A DNA stretch of 64,000 nt from Pseudobutyrivibrio sp. (GCA_017557435.1 JAFYYR010000011.1:1-64000); one strand, 5' to 3'. Shown: positions 9,641 through 19,533, numbered from the stretch's first letter. Notes: a model not told the origin generated them from the letters alone. Made by a program: numbers and translations.

Positions 9641-9786
9641 TTTGGACCTATGGGACGGGGGTAGTGGACCATTTTTGCGTTCCGGCTTCTCGGTCCCACT
9701 TTTTGATCCACTAACCCCGTCTCCTAGGTCCACTTCTCGCCGGCTAGTTTTTGGTCCACTAACTCCGTCCCCTAGGTCCACTTTTT
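9641..9786. repeat. Three copies of a REP-like repeat between the HTH gene and the P1 peptidase gene
   Basis: Three related units of about 30 bp occupy the gap. One is inverted (9643-9670: TGGACCTATGGGACGGGG, then GTAGTGGACC). Two are direct (9705-9732 and 9752-9780: GGTCCACTAACTCCGTCCCC, then TAGGTCCA). A fourth copy lies at 18681. Each unit carries two GGACC/GGTCC ends around a GGGGACGG core. Units like this resemble REP elements mobilised by Y1 (RAYT) transposases; no such transposase gene is in the window. The remainder of 9469-9831 has no gene. Confidence 0.75.
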
Positions 9787-9831
9787 GGTGTATAATGTTC
9801 CTATACTTTTGACTTTTGATTGGAGGGGATT

Positions 9832-10794
9832 ATGGATTTCACAGAGATTAGTTTTGATCAATTTGATAATGTAAAGATAGGTCAGACCGAGAACCCAGAT
9901 GCCGGCACTGGAGTTACTGTCATTGTGGCACCAGAAGGCAGGCCTTGCGGCTTAGATATCAGAGGTGGTGGTCCTGCCAGCAGAGAGTCTGGTCTTATGG
10001 ACCCTCTTGCAGCTACAGATATTATTCATGCAGTTGTATTAGGCGGCGGCTCAGCATTTGGACTTGATGCAGCTGGCGGTGTAATGAAGTATTTATCTGA
10101 GCACGGAATTGGATTTCCTGTAGGAGATGTGGTAGTTCCACTTGTTTGCCAGTCAGATATTTTCGACCTGGGCTACAAGGCATCTAACATTTACCCTGAC
10201 AAGGCCATGGGCTATGCAGCCTGTGAAGCTGCTTTTACAGGAAAGGGCAATCTGAAATGTGGCTCATTTGGTGCCGGATGTGGTGCCACTGTAGGAAAAA
10301 TAATAGGAATGGAACGCTGCACCAAATCAGGTATCGGTACTTATGCTGTGCAGCTTGGTGACCTAAAGGTAGGCGCCATCGTAGCTACCAACGCCATCGG
10401 CGACGTTTATGATTTTGAAACAGGAAAGCGCATCGCAGGCGTCACCACAGCCGACGGCTCAGCCCTCAATGATTTATCCTGCGAGGAGATCATGTACGAT
10501 ATGGTAATCAATCCATCAAAGTACGCCGCTCCTGCAGAGACCAGCGCACCTACCAACACAACAATCGGCATCATTCTCACCAACGCAAGCTTCAACAAAA
10601 CTCAGCTTTGCAAGCTTGCCGGCATGACCCACGATGGCTACGCTCGATGCATCCGCCCAATCCACACTTCAATGGACGGCGACAGCATCTACGCCATGTC
10701 CTTAGGTGACCTTCCATACGACCTAGACACTGTAGGCACCCTAGCTAACCACGTCATGTGCGAAGCCATTAGACGCAGCGTTACTTCAGTTTAA
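9832..10794 (+). CDS. P1-family aminopeptidase (DmpA/BapA-like)
   Basis: A 320-residue Ntn-hydrolase of peptidase family P1, whose members release N-terminal residues from peptides or hydrolyse beta-peptides and amides after self-cleavage. The self-cleavage/nucleophile region P-T-N-T-T-I-G-I-I-L-T-N lies near residue 240. Glycine-rich segments G-G-G-S-A-F-G-L-D and G-A-G-C-G-A-T-V-G-K match the family. I start at the ATG at 9832, with GGAGGGG five bases upstream, not at an in-frame TTG at 9820. It is a single-gene unit with its own terminator. Confidence 0.88.
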   Translation: MDFTEISFDQFDNVKIGQTENPDAGTGVTVIVAPEGRPCGLDIRGGGPASRESGLMDPLAATDIIHAVVLGGGSAFGLDAAGGVMKYLSEHGIGFPVGDVVVPLVCQSDIFDLGYKASNIYPDKAMGYAACEAAFTGKGNLKCGSFGAGCGATVGKIIGMERCTKSGIGTYAVQLGDLKVGAIVATNAIGDVYDFETGKRIAGVTTADGSALNDLSCEEIMYDMVINPSKYAAPAETSAPTNTTIGIILTNASFNKTQLCKLAGMTHDGYARCIRPIHTSMDGDSIYAMSLGDLPYDLDTVGTLANHVMCEAIRRSVTSV

Positions 10795-10816
10795 ATATTT
10801 TTTATCTAAATACCAA

Positions 10817-10855
10817 AGAAAGTGTTGCTACCCCAGCAACACTTTCTCTTTTTAT
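10817..10855 (+). terminator. Terminator of the P1 peptidase gene
   Basis: A 13-bp perfect stem (AGAAAGTGTTGCT / AGCAACACTTTCT, 10817-10829 with 10835-10847) is followed by CTTTTTATT. Confidence 0.9.
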
Positions 10856-10957
10856 TATTAAATCATACTAATTATTGCATTATGTTATCAACTCTTGTGG
10901 TTATTTTCTTTGTAACTTCATTTCAGTTGTGCTCTATCCCATTTATATCTTTAGGCT

Positions 10958-11782
10958 TTACTTCAAATAACTATTGATCAACCTATCTAACAATAGTGTA
11001 TCTAGTCCAGCCTCCTGCGTTTCAAATGTATACAATAGATTCTTCCCATATTCATAACCTAGCTCATTGTATTTATTGATTTTCTCCACGCATCGAGCAG
11101 CGTACTCCGGCACATCCATCAACCCAAAATGTTCTTTAATGAATGTTTTCCTTATCCTTACATTTAACAACGCAAAATCCGGCCTAATTCCCTTGTTCGC
11201 AAGATTCGTAATTGGCTCATACACATAAGGAATTCCTTCCTTTGCGAGCTTGTCAGCAATTATCTTTTCTGATTTTGATCTAACCCGCTCTCCTCTTTCA
11301 GTATAATATGGCGTCGTAATTGGATATTTTTCATAAAAGCTATCCCTTTGACTTCCACCAGAAAAGGTCTCCCTCCATCTTGTGATATAGGTTTCATCAT
11401 CTACATATTCACTTTGGATTAAGGCTTTTCTTTCTGCCGACAGAGCGTAATAGAGCTCTGTCCCATTCTCTATAGGATACTCTCTTAACGCCTGTTCCAA
11501 GACCAATAGTTGTTTCTTCAGAATAGTCAACAGTCTAAAATCAAAATCTTTTTGCGCTAGATATTTCGCAATTTGGATATCTTCTTTTTTCAAATAAGTT
11601 CTTTGAACCTTCGATATGTCATCAGCTTCCATTTTGCATTTATAGAATTGGTTATACTTGCCTTTATTTTTCTTTATTTCAAGGAAATATCCGTCATCGG
11701 TAGGATATCTCTTTTCTATTATTTCTATCTTGGTTCTTACTTCTTCTATTTCTCTCTCAATTACATCAATAAAGCTCTCCAA
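10958..11782 (-). CDS. PD-(D/E)XK-nuclease-like protein of unknown role, next to a palindromic array
   Basis: A 274-residue protein. The N-terminal 100 residues are charged and helical (coiled-coil-like at 5-25), with a G-Y-F-L-E-I-K...Y-Y/F-Y-K segment. The C-terminal half has the order of a restriction-like fold: R-S-K-S-E172, then an I-P-Y-x-Y-E strand, R-P-D202-F, E217-H-F-G-L-M-D and a Y-T-F-E-T strand. The usual Lys after the second acid is not obvious, so activity is unproven. The start is a TTG at 11782 with a strong GGGGAGG seven bases upstream. Its 5' side faces the 53-bp-period array at 11824-12127. I cannot name a function; DNA or RNA cleavage, or defence, are guesses. Confidence 0.65.
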   Translation of the reverse strand: MESFIDVIEREIEEVRTKIEIIEKRYPTDDGYFLEIKKNKGKYNQFYKCKMEADDISKVQRTYLKKEDIQIAKYLAQKDFDFRLLTILKKQLLVLEQALREYPIENGTELYYALSAERKALIQSEYVDDETYITRWRETFSGGSQRDSFYEKYPITTPYYTERGERVRSKSEKIIADKLAKEGIPYVYEPITNLANKGIRPDFALLNVRIRKTFIKEHFGLMDVPEYAARCVEKINKYNELGYEYGKNLLYTFETQEAGLDTLLLDRLINSYLK

Positions 11783-11823
11783 ATGGTTTCCTCCCCTATA
11801 GTATTCTCTAAAAATATTTCATT

Positions 11824-12127
11824 TACCACTAGTAAACCTCTTATAGAAGAAAGCTAGTGGTACATTTTTATCTGTTTACCACTAGTATCCTATGTTTTTC
11901 AGCCCACTAGTGGTAATAGCCTCCCTCTTTACCACTAGCCATGCTTATATCTCAAAATGCTAGTGGTAATCTATTCATCTCTTACCACTAGAAACCCTTA
12001 GTTTATTGAATGCTAGTGGTAAACCTCATTATTCGTACCACTAGCATGTATGAATTCTCCCGTCACTAGTGGTAATCCCGCTATTTCATACCACTACCAA
12101 CGCTAATAATCCCAGCTTCTAGTGGTA
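11824..12127. repeat. Array of six palindromic units with exact 53-bp period
   Basis: Six units each read TACCACTAG - 21 variable bases - CTAGTGGTA (39 bp). They start at 11824, 11877, 11930, 11983, 12036 and 12089, so the period is exactly 53. The 14 bases between units are pyrimidine-rich on this strand and all differ. The last unit has one change in its first arm (TACCACTAC). Seen the other way, each interval is a 9-bp-stem hairpin with a 14-nt loop, separated by 21-nt spacers. It lies between tRNA-Leu and the nuclease-like gene, within that gene's upstream region. It is not a standard CRISPR: the conserved part is two short arms, not a full repeat. Bases 12128-12294 hold no gene, only a CTATC/GATAG hairpin and an AT-rich palindrome. 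Confidence 0.9.
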
Positions 12128-12294
12128 ATCCCGCCATACTAATCAAAAAATGAAACTTTTCACCTGCCATTTCTACTCTTTTCGACTTATTTAAAATCAA
12201 TATTTCCAACCGATTCCTTGTTGCACACTAAAAATACCGTGTAAACAACTATTCAAAATTAATAATTTGAAAACACTATCGATTTGATAGTAAA

Positions 12295-12330
12295 TGAAAA
12301 AAAGAATTCTCACATACAGAAGTATGTGAG
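12295..12330 (-). terminator. Terminator of tRNA-Leu
   Basis: A 9-bp stem (CTCACATAC / GTATGTGAG, 12309-12330) is followed on the minus strand by AATTC and a T-run. It lies five bases after the tRNA 3' end. Confidence 0.88.
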
Positions 12331-12334
12331 ATAC

Positions 12335-12415
12335 TGCGGGTGACAGGACTTGAACCTGCACGGTCTCCCACTAGAACCTAAATCTAGCGCGTCTGCCAAT
12401 TCCGCCACACCCGCA
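12335..12415 (-). tRNA. tRNA-Leu(UAG)
   Basis: An 81-nt cloverleaf. The acceptor stem is TGCGGGT / ACCCGCA. The anticodon stem CTAGA/TCTAG encloses loop TTTAGGT, giving anticodon UAG. There is a class-II long variable arm and a T-loop GGTTCAAGTCC. The 3' CCA is not encoded. It is followed directly by its own terminator. Confidence 0.95.
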
Positions 12416-12689
12416 TATAAAAGGAAAACTGCAATGAATTTCCCACAAAAACATGTAAGAAATTCATTACGTTGTCGGCTCATCGACTGTACTAATATAT
12501 CACACAAGAAAGTTCGATGCAACAATATTTACAACAATACAATACTTCTGATTTAAATTGATTATTAGCCCAACTATTAATCAAAAATCCCGCCTCATAA
12601 ACATATCAAAATCCCCACAAACTCCTCAAAAATCCAACCATAAACCAGACAATATTAATTACAAATATTAACCAGCAAATCTTCCCAAC
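12416..12689. other. Gap between tRNA-Leu and the atp operon end
   Basis: No gene is seen. It contains a perfect 10-bp inverted repeat (AATGAATTTC / GAAATTCATT, 12433-12442 and 12459-12468) just upstream of the tRNA, which could be a leader hairpin. The rest is AT-rich. Confidence 0.5.
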
Positions 12690-12718
12690 AAAAAGGGCGC
12701 CACAGCAATGTGACGCCC
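12690..12718 (-). terminator. Terminator of the ATP synthase operon
   Basis: A stem GGGCGCCAC / GTGACGCCC (12695-12703 with 12710-12718, one mismatch) is followed on the minus strand by TTTTTG. It lies 24 bases after atpC. Confidence 0.88.
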
Positions 12719-12741
12719 GAAAAATCAGACATATTAAAATA

Positions 12742-13155
12742 TTATCTCTGTGTTTTTGCACCCTTTAGGCGGGCCATAGCACGAGCAAGATTGGCATTGG
12801 ATATTTCGTATTCGATGCGGCTCTGCTTTTGCTGCAGCTGCTCCTGAGCACGCTCAAGCGCTTCCTGTGCGCGGAAGGTATCGATATCCTCTGGGCGCTC
12901 GCAAGAATAAGAAAGAATCTTCACTGAGCCATCTGGATAAACTGTAAACAATCCATCAGAGATGACCGCCTTTTGCCACTCTCCATCTTCTTTCTTGAAG
13001 CGAATCTCGCCTACCTCAACAACACCAGTCATCTTTTCATGATGGTTCATGATGGCAAATTCTCCATCAGGTCCTGGGATGACAATCATCTCACATGGTC
13101 CATCATAAAAAACGCCGTCGCAGGCTGTAATTGTCAAATTAAATAATGATGCCAT
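12742..13155 (-). CDS. atpC: ATP synthase F1 epsilon subunit
   Basis: A 137-residue subunit of the central stalk. The N-terminal beta-sandwich (about 1-85, with I-P-G-P-D-G-E-F-A-I-M-N-H-H) is followed by the two-helix C-terminal domain (about 90-137, R-A-Q-E-A-L-E-R-A). It couples rotation to catalysis and can inhibit ATP hydrolysis. It is the last gene of the operon, three bases after atpD. Confidence 0.95.
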   Translation of the reverse strand: MASLFNLTITACDGVFYDGPCEMIVIPGPDGEFAIMNHHEKMTGVVEVGEIRFKKEDGEWQKAVISDGLFTVYPDGSVKILSYSCERPEDIDTFRAQEALERAQEQLQQKQSRIEYEISNANLARAMARLKGAKTQR

Positions 13156-13158
13156 AAG

Positions 13159-14574
<1,416 letters not shown>

Positions 14575-15582
14575 CTATCGCCTTTTTTTCTTCTTAAGCG
14601 CCTTGGCTCCGCCGATTACCTCGGTGATTTCCTGAGTAATCTGGGCCTGACGCACTCTGTTGTATTCAATAGATAATTCATGAAGAATCGCCTCTGCATT
14701 ATCTGTGGCAGCCTGCATCGCCATCATTCTGGCATTCTCCTCACTGGCCGAACACTCTACTAGGGCTCCATACATGAAGGCAGTAAAATGATTGTGAACC
14801 AGCTTCTCCAAAACTGTTTTCAGAGATGGATAAAATGGAAACCAGGAATCGCCACCGTGCTGAATAGCCTCAAGCTCATAGCTGTTGATGGAGTGAACGT
14901 GCTTGACGCCTTCCTTCATCTCCTTGGCAGCCTTGCTGGTACCCTCGGTATCCGCCTCGATTTCCTTGGCCTGCTCCACAATAAACTTGTGAGTCTTAAG
15001 TGGAAGAAGTCGCTCTACACAAGTCTCCTCTGTAACAGAATTAAGCATTTTTGTGTAAATGATATCGATTCTATCAAGCTCTTCCCTATTGTATAAATCA
15101 ATAAGGTACTCGGACATAATGCGGGCTCTGTGCATTGATGGATTGTTCGATGAAAACTTGAAATTCTCATCCACGTTGTAACCATTGTTTGTAAAAAATA
15201 CACGGCCTGTCTCGCCAACAACGAAAAGCTTGTACTCATCCTTGGTCATTCCAGAGATTCGCTCAAGGGCCATTTTAATGGCGTTGTGATTGTAGGCACC
15301 TGCCATTCCTTTGTCGCCTGTAAATACTACAAATCCACGTCTCTTGATAGTCTCATGATCATCCTCAATTCGATTATCAAAATAGATGTGTCTGATATCA
15401 GGGAAATGAGCAAGATTTTCCGCTAATCCCTTTTGTGTTCCAATGAAAAATGGCTCTGTCTCTGCAAGCTTTTCCTTTGCCTTTCGAAGCTTCATAGAGG
15501 ACATCATATACATGGCTCTTGTAATCTTCATCGTATCCTGAATACTATTTATTCTATTAAGGATTTCCTTTGTACTTGCCAT
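14575..15582 (-). CDS. atpG: ATP synthase F1 gamma subunit, longer than usual
   Basis: A 335-residue central-stalk rotor. The N-terminal helix (I-L-N-R-I-N-S-I-Q-D-T-M-K-I-T-R-A-M) and C-terminal helix (R-Q-A-Q-I-T-Q-E-I-T-E-V-I-G-G-A) form the coiled coil in F1. Family members are usually about 285-295 residues. The extra length lies near residues 205-255, a charged insertion (E-I-E-A-D-T-E-G-T-S-K-A-A-K) before the conserved F-Y-P-S-L region, probably on the outer face of the Rossmann-like domain. It lies three bases downstream of the delta-alpha fusion gene. Confidence 0.92.
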   Translation of the reverse strand: MASTKEILNRINSIQDTMKITRAMYMMSSMKLRKAKEKLAETEPFFIGTQKGLAENLAHFPDIRHIYFDNRIEDDHETIKRRGFVVFTGDKGMAGAYNHNAIKMALERISGMTKDEYKLFVVGETGRVFFTNNGYNVDENFKFSSNNPSMHRARIMSEYLIDLYNREELDRIDIIYTKMLNSVTEETCVERLLPLKTHKFIVEQAKEIEADTEGTSKAAKEMKEGVKHVHSINSYELEAIQHGGDSWFPFYPSLKTVLEKLVHNHFTAFMYGALVECSASEENARMMAMQAATDNAEAILHELSIEYNRVRQAQITQEITEVIGGAKALKKKKRR

Positions 15583-15585
15583 GGC

Positions 15586-17610
15586 TTACTCCTGATTCTT
15601 CTTGAACTCCTCTGCCGCATCAACAATTGCTGACTTAAGCTCATCATTTAAATCCTTTGATGACTCAAGCTGGCTGATAATGTCACTGTGCTCAGCTGCA
15701 AAAAATGTAAGCATATCCGCTCTGAATTTCTTTATAGCATTAACCTCAACATCGCTGAAAATGTGAGCGTTTGCAGCAACTAGAATGATAACCTGCTCAG
15801 CCATAGAAAATGGTCTGTTAAGAGGCTGCTTTAAAAGTTCCATAAGGGCACGTCCGTGAGCAAGCTGCTTTTTAGTAGCGTCATCAAGGTCAGATGAAAA
15901 CTGTGTAAAGACCTCCATCTCACGGTACTGAGCCAAATCAATACGGATTGAACCAGCTGCTTTTTTCATAGCCTTTGTCTGGGCTGCACCACCAACACGG
16001 GATACAGAAAGACCTACATTTACCGCAGGTCTCTGGCCTGCGTTGAAAAGCTCTGACTCAAGGAAAATCTGACCGTCAGTAATAGAAATTACATTTGTAG
16101 GAATGTAAGCTGAAAGGTCACCTGCCTGAGTCTCGATAATAGGAAGGGCTGTGATTGAGCCGCCACCTGCCTCTGGTGTGATTCTAGCTGAGCGCTCAAG
16201 AAGTCTTGAGTGAAGGTAGAATACGTCACCTGGGTATGCCTCACGTCCTGGAGAACGCTCAAGCAAAAGTGAAATAGCTCTGTATGCTACAGCATGCTTT
16301 GACAAATCATCGTAAACGATGAGAACGTCCTTGCCTGAATACATGAAATACTCAGCAAGCGCAGTACCTGCATAAGGGGCAATATACTGAAGTGGTGCTG
16401 GATCTGCAGCTGTTGCGCTGACAATGATTGTGTAATCCATTGCACCATTTTCTCTTAATGTATTAACAAGCTTTGCAATAGTAGATGCCTTCTGACCGAT
16501 GGCAACATAAACACAGATTACATCCTTGCCCTTCTGGTTGATGATTGTGTCTGTTGCGATTGAAGTCTTACCAGTCTGTCTATCGCCAATGATAAGCTCA
16601 CGCTGGCCTCTACCAATTGGAAACATTGAATCAATGGAAAGAAGTCCTGTCTCCATAGGCTGGCTAACTGATTTTCTATCTACAATACTTGGAGCTGGGC
16701 ACTCTACTGGTCTAAATCCATCTGCAGCAATCTCTCCCTGACCATCAAGTGGTGCACCAAGGGCATCCACGATACGTCCAAGGAAACCATCACCAACAGG
16801 AAGACCTGCCATTTTTCCTGTGCGGACAACCTTTGTGCCTTCCTTAATCTCTGTGTCGCGGCCGAAAAGGATAACACCGATTTCATCACGGCGAACATCC
16901 TGAACCATGCCCTTAACTCCGCAGTCAAATATAACGATTTCACCGTAAAATGCGTGGTCGATGCCATCTACATTTGCAATGCCATCACCTACCCAATTTA
17001 CTACGCCCACTTCCTTTTCCTGGGCCTCAAGTGTAAAGTCCTCTACACTTGTGCGAAGAATTGAAAGGATGCTCTCATCAACTGCAGAAACGCCTACAGC
17101 GGAATTGATTTTGGTAGCCAGCTGGTCAATACGGCCCTGCTCGCTCCAGTCATATTCCTTTGTTCCCACTGAGAGAATGAATCCGCTTTTTAATGAGCTA
17201 TCCTGAACTAATTCAATTTCAATATCATCATTACCAACTTCCTTGGCAATATATTTCTTGATGCCTGCAAGCTGCTCATCAGTAGGTGCAGTAACATAGC
17301 GAAGCTTCGCCTTGTTAATTTTCTCATCTGACACCTGAAGTGACTGAGCGTATGCTGCTTTTACATCATCAAATAATTCAAAGTCCCCGTTGTCGCATAA
17401 CAGTTTTAAGAAATTACGAATCTCGTGAGGGAAAATTCTATCTATAACTACATGCTTTTTAGCAATAGCTACTGTAGGATCTGCAAGTTCCTCACCGATT
17501 GCAGGTACAGCTTCAATGATAGAAGCGGCAGTCTGCAAATGTGCTCCGGCATTTTCTATGCTATGTAGGTCACGGGCGTAATTTAAAGATTTCTCTGTCA
17601 CTCTACTCAC
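15586..17610 (-). CDS. atpHA: Fused ATP synthase delta-alpha subunit (AtpH-AtpA)
   Basis: One uninterrupted 674-residue frame. Residues 1 to about 175 match the delta subunit (helical N-domain, then the L-R-Y-V-T-A...D-S-S-L-K-S-G-F C-domain ending near D-Q-L-A-T-K-I-N). From about 185 it is a full alpha subunit: L-R-T-S-V-E-D-F linker helix, [11 protein letters not shown]-loop GDRQTGKT and the S-R-V-G-G-A-A-Q motif. Delta normally sits on top of F1 and binds the alpha N-terminus, so the fusion joins natural partners. Three alphas per F1 would bring three delta domains unless the protein is processed. It overlaps atpF by 8 bp, where a separate atpH would normally sit. Confidence 0.93.
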   Translation of the reverse strand: MSRVTEKSLNYARDLHSIENAGAHLQTAASIIEAVPAIGEELADPTVAIAKKHVVIDRIFPHEIRNFLKLLCDNGDFELFDDVKAAYAQSLQVSDEKINKAKLRYVTAPTDEQLAGIKKYIAKEVGNDDIEIELVQDSSLKSGFILSVGTKEYDWSEQGRIDQLATKINSAVGVSAVDESILSILRTSVEDFTLEAQEKEVGVVNWVGDGIANVDGIDHAFYGEIVIFDCGVKGMVQDVRRDEIGVILFGRDTEIKEGTKVVRTGKMAGLPVGDGFLGRIVDALGAPLDGQGEIAADGFRPVECPAPSIVDRKSVSQPMETGLLSIDSMFPIGRGQRELIIGDRQTGKTSIATDTIINQKGKDVICVYVAIGQKASTIAKLVNTLRENGAMDYTIIVSATAADPAPLQYIAPYAGTALAEYFMYSGKDVLIVYDDLSKHAVAYRAISLLLERSPGREAYPGDVFYLHSRLLERSARITPEAGGGSITALPIIETQAGDLSAYIPTNVISITDGQIFLESELFNAGQRPAVNVGLSVSRVGGAAQTKAMKKAAGSIRIDLAQYREMEVFTQFSSDLDDATKKQLAHGRALMELLKQPLNRPFSMAEQVIILVAANAHIFSDVEVNAIKKFRADMLTFFAAEHSDIISQLESSKDLNDELKSAIVDAAEEFKKNQE

Positions 17611-18085
17611 CTGCTTTACCTAAGAATTCATCAAACAAACTGCTATCTATATCTGCACCTGTCTTGCTGCCAACAACCTTTGTTGTAGCGTCAACAACGA
17701 TGTCAGCAATCTCCTTTTTGGCACCAGCGATAATCTTAGACTTCTCCTGGTTGGCCTCTACAACTGCTGCATCTTTGATATTTCTAGCATCTTCTTTTGC
17801 GTCTGCAAGAATTTTCTGGTACTGGCTGTCAGCACTTTTTCTTGCATCTGAAATAATCTGCTTCTTCTCTTCTTCCACGCTGACAAGCTTCTGCTCGTAC
17901 TCTTTTTTCAGCTCATCTGCCTGGCTTTCCTTTTCTGCTGCATTGTCATAAATCTCGTTTGCTTCCTGCTGTCTCTTTGCAATGATGTTTGCAATAGGCT
18001 TGAAGAAGAAAATTCTAAATGCCACAAAAAGAATGAGAAGATTTATTACCGTAAATACGATATTCCAAAATGAAACGTTAATCAT
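17603..18085 (-). CDS. atpF: ATP synthase F0 b subunit
   Basis: A 160-residue peripheral-stalk subunit. It has an N-terminal membrane helix (about 8-30) followed by a long charged helix rich in E, K, A and Q that dimerises. Length is normal. It overlaps the start of the delta-alpha fusion gene. Confidence 0.94.
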   Translation of the reverse strand: MINVSFWNIVFTVINLLILFVAFRIFFFKPIANIIAKRQQEANEIYDNAAEKESQADELKKEYEQKLVSVEEEKKQIISDARKSADSQYQKILADAKEDARNIKDAAVVEANQEKSKIIAGAKKEIADIVVDATTKVVGSKTGADIDSSLFDEFLGKAGE

Positions 18086-18165
18086 ATTTATCTTTCCTCT
18101 TTTTCTATTTTAGTTGCATGAAGAACTGCCATTAATAATTGCTTTCAACAATGGGTAGTTCTGTA

Positions 18166-18227
18166 TATCAAGGAATCTTCCCTAAAGGGCCCCTCCTTGA
18201 TACATTTAATGCAAGCATTGCATTAAA
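18166..18227 (-). other. Two hairpins between atpE and atpF
   Basis: A long stem (TATCAAGGA / TCCTTGATA, 18166-18174 with 18194-18202, inner CCC/GGG) is followed by a perfect 10-bp stem with a 3-nt loop (TTTAATGCAA / TTGCATTAAA, 18205-18227). They occupy the 164-bp gap after atpE. No T-run follows on the minus strand, so they look like stabilising or processing structures that could help make more c-subunit than b-subunit. That role is inferred. Confidence 0.6.
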
Positions 18228-18249
18228 CTCAGATTTACTTGGCTCTGTT

Positions 18250-18474
18250 TTACTGCAACATTACAATGATCATAAGAGCGATTACGAATCCGTAAATAGC
18301 TGTTGCCTCTGCAAGTGCACAACCTAAGATAAGGTTCTTCTGAATCTTGCCCTCTGCCTCTGGCTGACGTGCGATACCCTCGCAAGCCTTACCTGTAGCG
18401 ATACCAATACCGATACCTGCGCCAATACCTGTTACAACTGCAATACCTGCACCAATAGCAATAAGTGTGTTCAT
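18250..18474 (-). CDS. atpE: ATP synthase F0 c subunit
   Basis: A 74-residue hairpin membrane protein forming the rotor ring. Helix 1 is glycine-rich (G-I-G-A-G-I-G-I-G), the polar loop is A-R-Q-P-E, and helix 2 carries the ion-binding Glu in [10 protein letters not shown]. The Gln at the position of Q32 and the Ser after the Glu that mark well-studied Na+ rings are Ile and Ala here. This favours H+ coupling, though the Thr and Tyr of the Na+ motif remain, so it is an inference. Confidence 0.95.
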   Translation of the reverse strand: MNTLIAIGAGIAVVTGIGAGIGIGIATGKACEGIARQPEAEGKIQKNLILGCALAEATAIYGFVIALMIIVMLQ

Positions 18475-18519
18475 TTTTTCATCCTCCTATAGTCCGCCAA
18501 GTTACGCTATTTTCCTCTC

Positions 18520-18605
18520 GTTGGTTACGCTCTCAAGCCTAAGATATTGCTTCCGGTGACTGAAATGTCACCTGCAGCAACACTTAGAGCTTGATAGCTA
18601 CCAAC
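18520..18605. repeat. 86-nt imperfect hairpin between atpB and atpE (family copy 1)
   Basis: The segment folds end to end: GTTGGT / ACCAAC, then CTCAAG / CTTGATAG, CCTAAG / CTTAGAG, ATTGC / GCAAC, and a tip GGTGAC / GTCACC with loop TGAAAT. Copies at 33156-33241 and about 42852-42944 share arm sequence. No T-run follows, so it is not a terminator here. It sits inside an operon together with the REP-like copy at 18681; the gap 18475-18716 holds no gene. Confidence 0.8.
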
Positions 18606-18680
18606 TATCTCCAATATCAATCACTTGACTCATCTAATTAATATAAATATCTAATAAAAAATTCTCTACTTCTACGACAA

Positions 18681-18714
18681 TGGTCCTATGACCCCGTCCC
18701 CCTGGTCCATTTTG
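18681..18714. repeat. REP-like repeat copy inside the atp operon
   Basis: TGGTCCTATGACCCCGTCCC followed by CCTGGTCCATTTT matches the units at 9641-9786 (GGTCC ends around a CCCCGTCCCC core). It ends three bases before the atpB stop codon. Confidence 0.75.
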
Positions 18715-18716
18715 AT

Positions 18717-19403
18717 CTACTCTACGGCTTCTTTGATGTAGAGAGAGGTCAGGAATACGAATACGTATGCCTGCAGCAATCCATCGAATATATCAAAATA
18801 TAAGCTGAATACAGCTGGTATGACTGGTGGGCATACTATTTTTAGAAGCTCCATGATTACGAATGCACCAAGTACATTTCCGAAAAGTCGCATGCACAAT
18901 GACAGTGGTCTTGTGAATACGTCTAAAATGTTGAATGGGGTGACAATAGCAACTGGCTCTGTAAAATTATGTAGCCATTTTCTCACGCCATTCTGATAGA
19001 TTCCAGCTGCCTCTACAAGCACAATGCTCATAATAGCAAGAGCAACTGTTACATTAAGATCTTTTGTTGGTGACTTGAAGCCAAACAGACCGATTACATT
19101 GGAAAGTCCAATATAAAGTAGAACCGTTGTGAGATAGCCTGTGTACTGCTTCCCTTCTTCGCCCAACATGCTGCCTACAATACCTGTTAGCTTCTCATAA
19201 ATAAGTTCCGCAAACGCTTGTCTCTTACTGATGTTTTGCGTTTTTAATCCTCTAGTCAAAATAAAGGCTATGAGGATAAGAACTGCCATTACAATCCATG
19301 TGACAACCACTGATTCCATAACAGGAATCTCAAGGCCACCTAAGTGGATGGTGAACACCGTCTCGCAATTCAGCTCTTCTATAAGCTCTTCTGCTAAACT
19401 CAA
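18717..19403 (-). CDS. atpB: ATP synthase F0 a subunit
   Basis: A 228-residue membrane subunit providing the ion half-channels. It has five to six membrane segments. The essential Arg lies in the S-L-C-M-R-L-F-G-N helix near residue 165. It is the first gene of the operon; the promoter should lie in 19404-19530, where I see no clear hexamer pair. Confidence 0.94.
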   Translation of the reverse strand: MSLAEELIEELNCETVFTIHLGGLEIPVMESVVVTWIVMAVLILIAFILTRGLKTQNISKRQAFAELIYEKLTGIVGSMLGEEGKQYTGYLTTVLLYIGLSNVIGLFGFKSPTKDLNVTVALAIMSIVLVEAAGIYQNGVRKWLHNFTEPVAIVTPFNILDVFTRPLSLCMRLFGNVLGAFVIMELLKIVCPPVIPAVFSLYFDIFDGLLQAYVFVFLTSLYIKEAVE

Positions 19404-19533
19404 GAAAACACCTCCTATCCTGCTTTAATTATGAAATTTATTTTAGACCTTTTAGACAAAATTAATAGATACATTTTATAGAATCTGTATAAAGATAAAG
19501 AACTTGCCGGCAGACCTGTCTGCCTATATAACA

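Noticed and set aside
11824..12127. Calling the palindromic array a CRISPR
   Set aside because: Conserved sequence is limited to two 9-nt arms with a variable 14-nt interior, spacers are only 21 nt, and no cas gene is present.
18250..18474. Na+-coupled ATP synthase from the c-subunit
   Set aside because: The Thr and Tyr of the Na+ motif are present, but the Gln of helix 1 and the Ser after the key Glu are missing.
18520..18605. Terminator between atpB and atpE
   Set aside because: The hairpin is long and strong but no T-run follows on the transcribed strand, and it would cut an essential operon.
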